Below, in pieces: positions 12,300 to 24,270 of a stretch of 64,000 nucleotides of DNA. A program made the position numbers and the translations under genes. A model generated the notes under the pieces. The model was given only the letters and a program-made list of their open reading frames with translations, made no database searches and was not told the DNA's origin. Positions within the stretch are counted from its first letter, which is position 1. Every line of letters starts with the position of its first letter. This stretch comes from Zizania palustris (lineage: Eukaryota; Streptophyta; Magnoliopsida; Poales; Poaceae), in assembly GCA_019279435.1 (NCBI GenBank), contig JAAALK010000079.1:68582330-68646329 (forward strand), in the 5' to 3' direction.

Positions 12300-12998
12300 T
12301 GTGAGGAACCTAGTGAGGATCTTCACTATGGTTCAAGGTTATGATGAGTGATTTACGGGGTGTTTGTCATGAGGTTCATGTGTGGATGCTTGGATATGTG
12401 TGTGTCTGTGTTTGTCTCGTGTGTGCAGGGTTGAGATATTTGTCAACTGTCGATGGCAAGAGATCAGGGTTAGACAAGGAGTCTAATGTCAGATGGTCGA
12501 GAGTGTCAGTCAAAGTTGAGAGTGACCTCAGATGTACGCATGGAGATCGAGCAGGACGTGTGATGAAGGTTGATCAAGATGAGATGTCGGTTGAGTGAGC
12601 AAAAGGGAAGTCAGTTCAAGTGACAAGGTGGCTCGAGGGATCGAGAGCGGGAGAGACTTGCTGGCAGTCGAGTTCACGGACTAATGACGATCGTCGACGA
12701 TCGAGGAGACTTTGTCGGTTTTTGCTGAAAATCGTCACATCTCTAAATGTTTTTAAATTCAATAATTAGGAGTCTTTTTGTCTTTAGTAATTTAGAGTAA
12801 AGTGTAAACTTTCAGTATTTTTCAGAACTTCTAACTTCTGAAAATATTAAAAGGGTAGAGTCAATTTGTAATAAAAGTAGTAGAGGTCTATATGGGTAAT
12901 TTTTAGAATTTATAATTCTGAAAATGACTCATGTCTTTTTGTGTCAAACTAAAAAAATCTTGAGGGTCACTTTGTAAAATTCCCACCTAGGGTATGGC

Positions 12999-13006
12999 TA
13001 TTTAAA
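12999..13006 (+). promoter_or_regulatory. LTR TATA box
   Basis: TATTTAAA about 700 bp into the LTR, in a promoter-like context. Confidence 0.4.
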
Positions 13007-15086
13007 GGGACCCATACACAAGGGATTGGGCTATCACTTTTGGAAGAAACCAGAAATTTCTTAGCTTTTGTGCTGTTTGCTTGTTCATGATTTTCCTCTA
13101 AAATTTTACTTCTGCTAATCTCCTTGAGGATTTTCAATTAAACTTGAGATTTTCATTCCTGCGTTTACTGTGCTGTGTCGAAAACCTTGTTCATCATCCA
13201 GGAAACTCTGATGTCTGTTGTTGCGCGGCCAAGAATGTTCACTCTGTGATTAGTTTGGCTTTTCGTCCTGATCTGATTTGTTAGTATTTTCTTTACTGAT
13301 CTTGTGTGCTTGGTCAAGAGAATCAACTCCAAGTCATCAGTTAAGAAATCATCCATGGAAGACTAGGATCTGATCAAGAAAATTTCAGAGGCAAGAAAAA
13401 GTTGTTGTTCTTCATCAGGTAACTTTCTGTTCTTTAGCAGAATTATTTCATCAGGTTCTTGAGTAGAGTTGAGTTCTTACGTGAGTTATTGATTAATTAT
13501 TTGTTCCACTTTTCTTAGTGTTTACTGGATTATATTTGAATCATGGTTCTGAATGAGTAATATATGATCTGAAAGTGATTGCTCTATTCTAGAAATACAA
13601 TTCTGTTGATGATTATACATATTCAGATCTGAAGGCATTACTAAAACTGATTGGTTTTTGAAGAGTAAATCAGTAAAAGCTCTTTGAATTTTATTTAGTA
13701 TCCTTGCTAATACTGAATATCAAGTGTTTCTTTTAGTGAGTGTTTTTCAGAGAAGATACAACACTAATATGTATGGTTCCAGAATACTTTCTCTCTGTTA
13801 TAAGTTTTGCTGCCTCTGAAATGAATCTTAATGCTAGTGTTGGTTATTCTCTTTGTATCTCTGAGAAGTTTCCCATCTCATCTTATGAGGTTGATCAAGT
13901 TTTAACTCTGTGACTTTATTAGAATAATATAGGTTTCAGTTTCTCTGTCTGAAACAGGACTGTGATTTTCAGATATGTGTCAAGGTAGTTCTATCTGAAT
14001 TTTGTTTGTCTAAAACTGAATTAACCAAAACATCTTGAGTATTCTGAGCATATTTGAAAACTTAAAATTCATAATACTGATCTGTTTTGACTCCTGTGAT
14101 CCAGTGTTGACTATTTGAACTGAAGTTACCAATCCAGGAATTTTCAATCAAAATTCTGGTTAAGTTTTCAGAAACTGTGACTTTAGTCAAGTGCTACTGT
14201 TCTGAATTTTTGAATTACTGATTTGAATTATCAAATCATCTGAACACTTGTCTGGTTAAATAAAACTTGCTACTGTGAGTGCACTGTTCATCATCAAGTC
14301 AGTGTCAAGCTTTTCAGTCTATTGTCTGCTCTGTACACTGATTAATTTTGTACTACATTTTTGTTTGTTGGAAGTTTTCAGGTATTTTTGATAAGTGTAA
14401 AGGTTGTAAGTGAACAAAAGATATCAATCTTTTGATACTTCTTGGTTTCAGTTACTTATTTACATTTAGTGATCTGTCTCAATCTGATTTGTACTAAAAT
14501 CTGAATTAGAATTCATTTTAGTCTGAACATTTGGTTTACTCAAACTTCAAATAGTTTCAGATTCAGTTTTTAAATCAATAGTGTGTTCAGGTTAGATTGT
14601 AATTAACTGTGATCATTTTTCTCAAATGATGAAGATAATAGTTGTTGTGTTGATCTGAATCTGAATTGTGTTATGCAATTGTAGCTTCCTTCTGAATTGC
14701 TATAGGTGTGTAGATTATAGATTTGCTCTGATCTGTCTTCTTCAAACCTAATCAGAAGTCAAGTGTAAACTTTCATTTTGGTATTCCGAGTTGAAAGTAC
14801 TTAGCACTGTTCCTCATCCAGAAACTATCACAATCTGTGTGTCTTCTATAGAAAAGTATTTGAATTGATTCAAATTGATTTGGTTGGTTGAACTGATACT
14901 GCTTTGACTAAATTGATTAATTGCTGTTGTCAAGTGTTGACTCAAAGTGTCAATTGCATGTGTTAAAGAAGTATTCCAAGTTTCTGGTCTTTGTCGGAGT
15001 TTCAGTCACCGATTTACATTTGTCGACCAATCAGTTGCCGCCCTGTTTACTGTAGTTTGGAATATCAATTGTCGACAGAGTACTTC

Positions 15087-16250
15087 TGTTTATACCCAAA
15101 AATGTCACTAATGGTCAAAATGCGCAAAATACCAGAAGACGACACATTTGACCGAAGATGTGACAGATCTGGCAAAGGCCGGTCTGACCGGCCATAGTAG
15201 TCCGGTCCAACCGGCCAAGTAGGCCCGGTCAGACCAGCCTAATGGGTCCGGTCAGACTAGCCATCGTCTGGGATTAAGGATAAAATAGCAGTTTTCGGTT
15301 GTTTTGATCCCCTAATCATATCCTAATGCCTTACTTTTGAATCATATTACTTTTTCTCCCATACATTACTTTTACTCTAGCAGTAGAACTTCGTCAATTT
15401 GATTAGTAAATTGACCGTACTTCGCCACGTTACTGCACATCCTTTGTAGGTTTGATCCGAAAACCTTCCGTTTCACCTCCATACGGGTTTTTTATCATTT
15501 TTATCGGCTTTTACTGGTGATTCAGTCTCGAGATCGAATTGTTGTTGTTTTTCTTGTTGTTTTGCAGAGTAATTGTCTTCACAAACTTCCCTGCAAAGCG
15601 TGAAGGTGATTGGATTTCATCTGCTAGGGTTGCCAAGGCCTAAAAGATTGGATCTGGTACTATCGGTCCGACTGGCGGTACTAGGTCGGTCCGACCGGGA
15701 GTCTCCGCACTGCGCCGAAGCCCTCTGCCGAAGCCCGTGCGCTGAAGTCCCGTGCCGGAGCCTGCGTGCGGTGAAACGACGTACACCGAAGGCCACCCGA
15801 CGAACCCCTCCACACGGTGTGACCGGACTTATTCGGCCGGTCCGACCGAAAATACTTCGCCGGTCAGACCGCCGTAGCCACCCCTTCGCAGCTGCCTTTG
15901 GGACACCACCCGAAGTCCTTTCGCGCCTCCGGTCCGACCGAGGTTATACCTCCGGTCTGACCGGGTTTAAGGCCGAAGCCCTTTTGGGACCCTTCGAGTC
16001 AAAATCACTGTAACTCCGAATCAGCCTCCGAATTGGCCGATTCTAGGTATTTTGGCTATTTTATTCCTGTTTACATTATTACTAACACTTTTTGGCCCAT
16101 TGGATTAAAATATTAATTATTTATTTGATTGCCTAGTGACTCTAAATCCCTTATCACTATTTAGGGTAGTCGGAATGCGGCGTCAGTATCGTTGCGATAC
16201 TTTTGGACGTTGAACCGGCCCAAATGTGGTGGCACATTTCTGTGTCAACA
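15087..16250 (+). repeat. Solo LTR of a gypsy family, 1164 bp
   Basis: Starts TGTTTATACCC and ends TGTGTCAACA, with a perfect 5-bp duplication ACTTC on both sides (15082-15086, 16251-16255). Both ends resemble the LTR at 16568-18165 (AAAAATGnCAnTAATGG near the start; CTTATCACTATT.AGGGTAGTCG near the end). No interior is present, so it arose by recombination between two LTRs. It holds many imperfect CCGGTCnGACCGG palindromes at 15178-15265 and 15660-15965. Confidence 0.9.
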
Positions 16251-16448
16251 ACTTCAACACTTCCAACTCCGAACAAGACTGAATATCAAATTTGAAATGA
16301 TTTTGTTGATCTAATTTGTACTGAGTGTTTCAAATTTGGATCTGAAATTTATGGAGGTGTGTTGGGTGATCTGAATAGGCCATCTATTTCACGAGAATTT
16401 GTTGAGGCGTCTATTCACCCCCTCTAGTTGCCATTCCGATCCCACAAT

Positions 16449-16460
16449 TGGTATCAGAGC
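16449..16460 (+). other. Primer-binding site (initiator tRNA-Met)
   Basis: TGGTATCAGAGC two bases after the LTR end at 16446. Confidence 0.9.
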
Positions 16461-16509
16461 CGGTTAGATCACTAGTTGACCTTAACCAGTTTGTGATCCT
16501 TGTGGTAAC

Positions 16510-16567
16510 ATGGACAAGAACTCTAAATTCCGATGTTTGATGGTCGAGACTACGCTTATTAGAAGGT
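16510..16567 (+). pseudogene. Copia gag start, interrupted
   Basis: ATGGACAAGAACTC opens the frame. The neighbouring frame reads FDGRDYAY then a TAG stop, the usual beginning of plant copia gag. The gypsy LTR at 16568 cuts it off. Confidence 0.7.
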
Positions 16568-16756
16568 TGTTGATAGCAAAAATGGCATTAATGGCTAGAT
16601 TATCAAAATATCAATTTTTGGTGATTTGGGCCGAAAATACACATGTACGGGGTCTGCCCGAAGCCCTATGGGGCCGAAGCCCATCGAGCTATGGGCTCCG
16701 AAGGCCTCCAGCTAGCCCATGGGCTTCGACCAGGAAGCCTTCGGAGGCCCACGCTT

Positions 16757-17095
16757 CCTAAGCTTCGGGAACCTTCGGAGGCCCACGCTGCCTAAGCTTC
16801 GGGAACCTTCGGAGGCCCACGCTGCCTAAGCTTCGGGAACCTTCGGAGGCCCACGCTGCCTAAGCTTTGGGAACCTTCGGAGGCCCACGGTGTCGAAGCT
16901 TCGGGAACCTTCAGAGGCCCACGTTGCCGAAGCTTCGGCCCAAGGACCAAGCCTCTACGGGCCTGGCCGAAGCCCACGCTAAAGAAGCTTCGGCCCGAGG
17001 AGCAAGCCTCAACGGGCCTGGCCGAAGCCCACGCTAACGAAGCTTCGGCCCAAGGAGCAGGCCTCAGCGGGCCTGGCCAAAGCCCACCTCGGCAG
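16757..17095 (+). repeat. Two adjacent tandem arrays in LTR U3 (34-bp and 55-bp units)
   Basis: About five copies of a 34-bp unit (CTTCGGGAACCTTCGGAGG...) run to ~16930. Three copies of a 55-bp unit (starts 16933, 16988, 17043) follow. Both are built on AAGCTTCGG, giving palindromes such as GCCGAAGCTTCGGC near 16927. Confidence 0.8.
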
Positions 17096-17177
17096 GGATA
17101 GAGTTGGATGCGTTGCCAGCTCAGTCTTTATCTCTATCTGGCCGGATTAATAGTAGATTAGATTAGAGTTAACCCTC

Positions 17178-17185
17178 TATAAATA
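17178..17185 (+). promoter_or_regulatory. LTR TATA box
   Basis: TATAAATA after CCCTC, about 610 bp into the LTR, with the U3 arrays upstream. Confidence 0.6.
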
Positions 17186-18171
17186 GAGAGGCCTGATCGG
17201 CGTAGAGACCCCCCAACACAAACCAAACCAAAGCCAAGCTTTGATTGTACCTTTACTTTTACCTTTACTTTCCTGTACCTCTTCGTGGGTTTGCCTGGAA
17301 GCCCTCCGTCCGCCACTACGGAACAGTGGTAAGCCTTGGTACTTCGCCCGTGAAGTCCCCGTTAATCTACGTAACAGATTGCTATCGCCTTGTTACTTCG
17401 CCTGTGAAGTATCCGCTAATCTGCGTAATAGATTGTTACCTTCGCTACCCGTGCAACACCTCGCAAATTCGGTCCAAAGGTCGAATTGGTACTTCGCATC
17501 ATCCCTGTTGCAGGTTAGCACGTTCAGAGCCCCTTCACCGGAGGTGTTCGGAGCTGAGAGATCGGTTCCGGAGGTCCCCGAGACACCCTTCGACAAGTCC
17601 GCAGACTTCGACAACAGGCTCCGCACCGTACTTCGTCGTGACAGATTTCGGCACGACTACACTCCGTGTCAAGACGAAGTTGCACCCGCGCGAGGCCTTC
17701 GCGTCACTACTCTGTAATTCGCTGCATCGGAGGTCGCACGCTGAACCCCGCTGTTCGGAGGTGATCACCGCGCTCAGATCCGTTCGGAGTCTACCTTCGG
17801 CCAGATCAGTCCGAACGCCAAAGTACCCTTCGGCGGAGCACTTCGCACCGAGCGCCGAAGTACTCTTCAGAGGAGCACTTTGCACCAGACGCCGAAGGTA
17901 CCCTTCGGCGCACCCTTCGCATCATACTTCGAACCAGGAGGACTCCGACTGGTTTGTTGATTTTAACCCGTTTAATCTATTTCTTTCGGCTAATTGGATT
18001 ATTTCTTGTAATCTGGTTGCCTGGCGACTCCACCCCCTTATCACTATTAAGGGTAGTCGAAACGTGGCGTCGGTGCTACGTCACGCTTAGGCCCGTCCCT
18101 AAGTATCCGTGCACTTTTGGATCACCGGACTGACCCAAGTGCGGGGGCATGTTTCCGTGTCAACACACTTT

Positions 18172-18190
18172 TTGGCGACTCCGCTGGGGA
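18172..18190 (+). other. Primer-binding site of gypsy element
   Basis: TTGGCGACTCCGCTGGGGA a few bases after the LTR end. I have not matched it to a particular tRNA. Confidence 0.65.
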
Positions 18191-18207
18191 AGAGCTACGC
18201 CAACACG

Positions 18208-19756
18208 ATGAGTACGTCTACATCGGCCGCCGGTACATCTACTTCGACTACTACGTCTACACCGCCGATGGACGCAATAGGAGGTGCGGATATCGACAAC
18301 CGCAACATAATGTCACCTACTCTTGAAGATATCCCCGCAGGAGACCGAGCAGAGATCGAGGAAAGGCTAAAGGCGCTCCAGGACATGATGCTTGGAGGCT
18401 ACATCAAGACACGCGCAGGCTTCGTCAAGCGTGACATCGTCACCCCTGACCCCGCTCAGGTCCAGGTAACAGCGGCATCGCCTCGCTTATCTTCTTTAGA
18501 AATTGAGCAAAAAATGGCCGCATCAGTAGATCAGGCCGTTAGCGCCTTGCTTGCCAACCGCTTAGATTCGACAGTTAGCTCCCAAGTGGAAGCGACTCTT
18601 AGAAGGTTCGACTTCACTGAGGCCGTAACCCCGGTCCCTATAGCTAGTACACCTCCGATGAACATATCTCCGACCTCACCACTTATGGCCGAGACCAATC
18701 ATTATACTTATGGACAAACTAACACTGCATATCACGCAACACCTGCGCCAATACCCGCACTACCCGCGCCACACACGCAGGCGCCCTAGCACGAGCACGC
18801 TATACAAATAGCGCATAGGGAAGAAGCAAATGGCTGACACGCCGATATCCCACCGTGTGTCGCACCCCCACATGAGAGGCGCATGCAAACAAGCTACCAA
18901 GATGATTTAGATGAGCGGATCCGCACACTGTTTAGGGAATGTGCCGGCTTCGTGCCCAAGGGACGGGTTAGGGTTTATCGCAAACCATACCCCAATCATC
19001 TTGATACAGTGCCCAACCCTCGCGGCTATAGGATCCCCGAGTTCACTAAATTCGATGGCGAGGGTAGCAGGACCACACTAGAGCATGTTAGTCAATTTTT
19101 GGCGTAGTGTGGAGAGGTTAGCGGGATAGACGCCCTAAAGGTTAGGCTATTTTCTCTCTCGCTATCCGACACAGCTTTCACTTGGTTTTCGGCGCTCTCG
19201 CCGAACTCCATCCACACATGGGAGGATTTAGAACGGAAATTCCATGATTATTTCATCGGTTAAACAAAAATCTAGTGAGAGCGCCCCTGAGTATATCAAG
19301 CGTTTCAGGGATACCAGAAACCGATGTTTTAGTCTTAATATCTCAGAAAGGGACTTGGCGGAATTATCTTTTAATGGGTTGCGTTTCGAGCTTAAAGAGA
19401 GGTTAGATAACCAAAACGTTTTAGAAGTTAGCCAAGTTCTACAACAGGCTCTGGTCCAAGAAGGCCGAGCCAAAGACAAGAAATTTATTAAGACGTTTAG
19501 CAAGCCTAGGGCCGAGATCCACATCATGGAACGCTCTGATAAGGAAGAGTCAGAGGAGGAGGATTCGATCGACATGTACGTGGCCGAATGGGTTACAAAT
19601 GCTAAAAACAAACCTGTCACTTGCTCCGAGCTACGACCATCCCCCACGAAGAATAAACTTAATGAGGTCAAGTACTCGTTCGATGTGACTAAATGTGGTA
19701 AAATATTTGATTTTCTCTTAAAGAGTCAGCTTCTCAGGATACCTAAGGGTCAAGTT
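18208..19756 (+). pseudogene. Ty3/gypsy gag remnant
   Basis: Frame from ATG 18208 with an S/T-rich N-terminus (MSTSTSAAGTSTSTT). It runs in one frame through stops at 18787 (TAG) and ~18832 (TGA), then the capsid-type region YPNHLDTVPNPRGYRIPEF and FDGEGSRTTLEHVSQFLA, and a TAG at 19105 where CAG (Gln) would be expected. After a frameshift near 19244 comes APEYIKRFRDTRNRC and LNISERDLAELSFNGL, the core of the retrotransposon gag domain, then an acidic stretch. Homology ends at KSQLLRIPKGQ. The product would have packaged element RNA; this copy is dead. Confidence 0.85.
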
Positions 19757-20508
19757 ATGGAAAACGAGGGAAACCCGAGGAGGATTTCCATCCAACTCCG
19801 GCGAGCTTCCATGTGCTCAGATTCATACCAAAAATGATGAAAACGCGTCGGAAATTGAGGGAAAGGGATCGCCGGTGGATGGGGGAGTGGATCCGGGTGC
19901 CTATTTGGCATGGGGGGGCGGCTGTCGGCTGAAATCGGAAAGGGGGCACCGGCATGGAAGGGGATCCTCCTTTCCATCGAGGAAGACGGAACTGACAGGT
20001 GGGTCCCACCTGTCAGCGAGCGCGCGCGAAGGAGAGAGGGGATGACAAGTGGGCCCGGTTTGGCAGCGGCAGAGAGGGGGGCGTCGGTGGCCGCCAGGTG
20101 GGCCGGCCGAGCGCGCGGGAGAGGAGAGAGGGGGGGACGGTGCCGACAGGTGGGTCCCACCCGTTAGTGAGCGGAGCTGCACTGGGCTGGGCTGAAAGGG
20201 TCTTAAGGGGGAAAACAGGGTTGCGGCCCAATAACTTTTAAAATTGTTTTGCTGTTTAAAATAATTCCAGAAAATTAATTATTTGATTAAGGCTTGAAGC
20301 ACTGTTGCTAAAATTTTGTAAAAATTCTCAAAAATATTTCTTGGCCTCTAGATTCCACCATAAATTTTTCAGTTTTAGATTTGAATTATTTCTCCCTGTT
20401 TTGCTTTATTTGGGTTCTTTTAGTCTTTTCTTTAATTAAATAAATCATTTTATTCCAAAAAATTTATTTTCCTCATTTTTATTTTATTTTAATTCTAGGG
20501 CTGTTACA
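19757..20508 (-). repeat. Gypsy-type LTR fragment (minus strand)
   Basis: On the minus strand it begins TGTAACAGCCCTAG, a start used by several plant gypsy LTR families, runs through an AT-rich stretch, then a GC-rich part with repeated GGTGGGACCCACCTGTC palindromes (19990-20160), and stops abruptly in the gag at 19756. No target duplication was found, so it is probably truncated. The overlapping short reading frames on both strands (19750-20240) are products of GC content. Confidence 0.5.
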
Positions 20509-21929
20509 GTCTCCATCCCACTAAATAATCCATATGAGACTAATCATGTACACATGCTTTGGAATTAATAATTGGGCCACCTTATGGGTCAATTTTCAAC
20601 AATGCCCCACCAATTCCAAAGCAATCAGAAATAAAGAAGTTTATGATAACACTGCGTTGATCTATTGTTCATATACCAACATTTTGGTGAAAGTCCCATT
20701 CGGGTTGAACTTGCACCTAGATTGAAAAGGTTCATCTTTTCACATCTAATGAATGGACTAAGCCTTGAATTCATAGATTTTTGTGATAAGACTGCACTTG
20801 AAAATCCAACCGATACTAGACTGCCAATAGACTACATCTTAACGGAGCTTTTATGGTCATGCTCCCTGATCTGCTCATGTGCCTTCTTGAGAATGCCCTA
20901 TTCTCATGAACCGCGACCTCACAATTAGGCTCAAGTAGGTGTATTCATTGTAGGTATCCTGTAGGCCGATAACTATTCTTTCTTTCATGTGTTTCTGCAC
21001 CTTACAACCGCTAATTTGTGCCTGCACCTCTGCACGACAGCTGATTTATAGAAATTGTGATTGTTGCTGTTGAAAATCATCATGTTGTGCAACAGTGCAA
21101 CTTCTGTGATGGCGCAAGAGGAGAGATCGTTGTGTTGTGTCGGTGTGAGAGGAGAAATTGGTTTCAATCATGCAGGTGTTCAAAGCATCTGTTAAGACAA
21201 AGTTTTGAGCCAGAGACAAATTTTCAAGCCAAGAGCGATGGAAAGAGGAGCCAAGCGCAGTCACAAAATAGAAAATAGAGCATCCACAGATGTACCGTAT
21301 GATTAAAATATATACGTGCGTCATCATATGAGAAAGGGTATGTACAGTCGGCTACGTGCATACTGTTGCCAGGGCGAGTCCTGTGGCCCGTCAAGTTACA
21401 ATATTAAAATTCAAATTAAACCTCCGAATCCATATATGATGTGAAGTATGTCAATGATTGAGCTGAGTTTTTTAAAAACTAGCTTCAACTTTTCAGAGAT
21501 TTGAGTGAAAGTATTTATGAGTAATTTTTCTGATTTTTCCTGAGTGGAGCAGTTAAAGCTGTTTGAACCCTGTCTCACTACGCTAGTGCTTTTTTTGAAG
21601 CACTCTGGTTTGGATCCAGAGCCTAGCAAATAGGTTTGGCTTGGCTCCAACTCCAGGGCAAAGAAGCTAGAGTCGAAGCCCCGTCAAACGCACTCTAAAA
21701 TGCTTGCCCCGCTCAGCTCGACTCCATCGACTTCTTCTCCGTCGTCAGGGGGTCATACCAGGTGACGTAAGACATGAAGCTGATGTCCGTCCACAAATCC
21801 TCTAGGCTCAGCTCCACGCTCAGGTACAGAGGGAGCAGTTGCTTCACCTTAAGCCCCTGGACTACTATATTTCTAACCATTTTTATTTTAAATAGACAAT
21901 CTTATAACTTAATTATTAGGGTTGGTGTA
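20509..21929. other. Unassigned repeat-rich or intergenic DNA
   Basis: No gene recognised. Short frames on both strands do not resemble known proteins. 21420-21720 has the feel of an old inserted element (GGAGCCAAGCCAAACC on the minus strand) but no clear ends. Confidence 0.3.
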
Positions 21930-22535
21930 TACTTTGGTGGAATCATTTGGATTATATGTATTACCTTGAACCATCCTTCCCTTGTGAGCCATAGTAAATG
22001 TCATGACTTGGGAGCATTCTTCACCTGCGTTGGCTATTGACTGCAACAAAAAACAATTATAGTTTAAAGTGCAAACGATTAAGAGAAAGGAAACATGTAA
22101 CTACATACCCATCTTACGATGTACTGACTCAAGTTTTGCGAGCCCTGATGGTGTGGCGCCCCTCTCATGCGTAGGCATCTCTCCCAGCAAGCATTATGAG
22201 TGTTTTGTCACTCGGAAGAGCACCACTTATTGACAATTTGGCGCACCACTACGAAGGGACCTACATTACCAAGTACGTGAAATGTATAAAAATATGTTAA
22301 GTGTTGTAATATAAACGGTAATATGCTTACCATCATGTACTTCTCATGGGTCAAGTATGTGATCTGGGCATCTTTTTTCGTGATCTTTTGTCCAAGTTGG
22401 TGAGAATAGCATAGGATCACGACTTGCATACAAGCCTCGTAGTGTATGTGATGACAAGCTTCTTGGCGGCTCTATTGATAACCTCAGTAGCCTGAGCCTT
22501 GTACCCCTCATCACACCTAAAGAAATCCTACATAT
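21930..22535 (-). pseudogene. Ptta/En/Spm (Transposase_24-like) transposon protein fragment
   Basis: Minus strand, reading downward: a frame opened by a possible acceptor (TATGTAG near 22531) with EGYKAQATEVINRAAKKLVI; after a shift near 22436, MQVVILCYSHQLGQKITKK and DAQITYLTHEKYM; then RMRGAPHHQGSQNLSQYI and MAHKGRMVQGNTYN near 21960. The HHQG-like and AHKG-like blocks in this order are typical of the plant Ptta/En/Spm-associated protein. Frameshifts show it is dead. It may be debris of a CACTA element; another CACTA-type element lies ~0.7 kb away. Confidence 0.65.
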
Positions 22536-23253
22536 AGATGTGATGAAAAAGTTATATAGTTCAAATGTGACTAGTATTCACAAATATAGTGTGAACGAAA
22601 GCAAAACCCAGGGAACCATGATTTCATGTGAACTTGTTTTAAACTTGATTTTTTTACACTCAAAATGCAACATATTTACGTTATTTGATTAAGCGTGTTT
22701 CTAGGATTTACATTGAAATATGTCAAATTTGAAGTGCAAGTGCATGAAATAATGAACCAACATTTGTAGAAAAATCATATTTACGTTGATGGGTCCATTT
22801 TGAATCCTTTAACACTAAATGTAAAGAATTTTTGTAAAATCTAGGTTGTAGCACTCGATCGACATCATGAAGCTTAATAGTTTTTTAATTATAGAAAAAA
22901 ACTAATTAAAGTCTAAAAACATGATACTTGACAAGGTGTATGTTATGATACATAGATAATGTGATAAAAAATTGAAAATATTTCAATAAAGTTATTACAT
23001 ATGATGTTTACAAACCGAAGATCTAATGAATACTCTCGAGCCAACAGATTTAGACAGGCCTAAACATTCCATAGGATAATTATTTATGTACGATCTTGTG
23101 TGTTGCTGGATTTGTGTATTGGATATCTAATGAACAACTTGAGAGTCTATCGAAACATAAAGCATGTCTCTAGGGTGTCTCGCTCTCTTTATAATCAAGG
23201 CTCTTATTATCCAAGTTAGATTCCTGTATATTAGGAATTATATACCGAACTCT
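22536..23253. other. AT-rich intergenic DNA
   Basis: No frame or repeat with clear ends. Confidence 0.4.
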
Positions 23254-23371
23254 CACTATAGGAAAACTAGAGACTTTCGACGACTTAATCGATTTTAAAT
23301 AGTTTTTCCTAAATCCGACGAAAGGAAAATAACTTTTGACGGCTAGGTTGAGCCGACGAAAGAAATGCTTA

Positions 23372-24270
23372 TGTTGGACCGGAAACGGCGACCAGAGGGG
23401 GGTGAATGGGAGCTTTTAAAATTTCAGACCAAAATAGCCTTCTGATTTAATTATGTCTTCCGTGGAAAAGGCTTCGAACACACCCTTCTAAGTTCTGGAT
23501 CGGAGGTATTTACAGCTCCGAATACAGGCTTCACAAGGAGCAAAAGTTCGAAGCCAAGAAGACTTCGCTCCACCCACAACCCCGAAAAATCAGCTTTGCT
23601 AAGTCAGTGCAGGCTCCGCACATAGGGTGCTCTGAGCAGGCTTCGCACTTCACTCTTCGCAAGAGCAGATCTCCCTCTGAGGACTTCGACCAAGTACTCA
23701 GTGACAACAACTAGTGCTGGGCTTCGTACTTCGAAGGTCAAAAACGCACACTTCACAGACTTCGCTAAGGGCTTCGACTAGGGAAGAAAAAGGGCTTCGA
23801 TCAGTGCTTCGCTAGTAATCAGCGAGGTCTTGTCTCTAGTTTACAGAGCGAACGCACACTGAAAAACACACTTCGCTCAAAACACACTTCGCCCAAACAG
23901 GCTTCGGTGCACTACCTCAAGACAATCGAAGTGACACACAAGAGAACGAAGCATGCAACGAGGTATGCAAACAAGCTCAAGCAGAAAAATGAACATAGAA
24001 ACAAGACTTCGATGCTTGAACAGGGAACACAAAGATTGAACTCACAGGATGAATACAGAGTGTGGTGGCTAGCACATTAGTTCTACAATGAATGCTCAAA
24101 GTGTTAATGCGACCTACCCAGCCTCCACTATTTATAAGCACTATTCACCCATGTGAAATGACTACTTTACCCCTAGGGTTTACATTGGTTTTGTCTCATC
24201 AGAACAGAGGGGTACAAAAGGTAGTCTACTTTATTTGGAGGCTTCCTTTGTCAGCTTTGCAGAGGGGACA
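23372..24270 (-). repeat. 3' LTR of copia 2, partial
   Basis: Nearly identical to 37116-38018 (few differences by eye), ending GAGGGGACA at the gypsy insertion site. Holds the minus-strand TATA box (TATAAATAG, about 24128). Confidence 0.9.

Larger units (their letters stand above)
12300..16446 (+). repeat. 5' LTR of plus-strand copia element (contains solo LTR)
   Basis: TG...CA ends. TATTTAAA at 12999 is a likely TATA box. A long AT-rich leader-like stretch (13050-15080) has many CTGAA/TTCAG motifs and no gene. The end carries TCTATTCACCCCCTCTAG just before the primer site. The start is inferred from where copia 1 homology stops. Confidence 0.65.
12300..16567 (+). mobile_element. Ty1/copia element (plus strand) inserted in copia 1 gag
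   Basis: Long 5' LTR (12300-16446; about 2.98 kb once the nested solo LTR is subtracted) ending CGATCCCACA, followed by a tRNA-Met primer site and a gag start at 16510. Copia 1 homology ends exactly where the LTR starts (TGTGAGGAACC). A gypsy element interrupts its gag at 16568. The rest of the element and its 3' LTR are not recognisable here. Confidence 0.7.
16568..18165 (+). repeat. 5' LTR of gypsy element (1598 bp)
   Basis: Inverted ends TGTTGA/TCAACA, TATA box at 17178 with GGCCTGATCGG downstream, and an end matching the solo LTR at 15087-16250. Contains two tandem arrays (next entry). Confidence 0.85.
16568..19756 (+). mobile_element. Ty3/gypsy element (5' part), inserted in copia gag
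   Basis: 5' LTR 16568-18165 (TGTTGA...TCAACA), then TTGGCGACTCCGCTGGGGA as primer site, then a broken gag. Coding homology stops near 19756, where an unrelated minus-strand LTR fragment begins. No pol or 3' LTR of this element is visible. Confidence 0.8.

Noticed and set aside
16757..17095. CRISPR-like short repeats
   Set aside because: Direct 34-bp and 55-bp tandem units with no spacers, inside an LTR with a TATA box downstream.
17245..18090. 281-codon plus-strand frame in the gypsy LTR
   Set aside because: It lies wholly inside the LTR after the TATA box, overlaps other open frames and has no domain.
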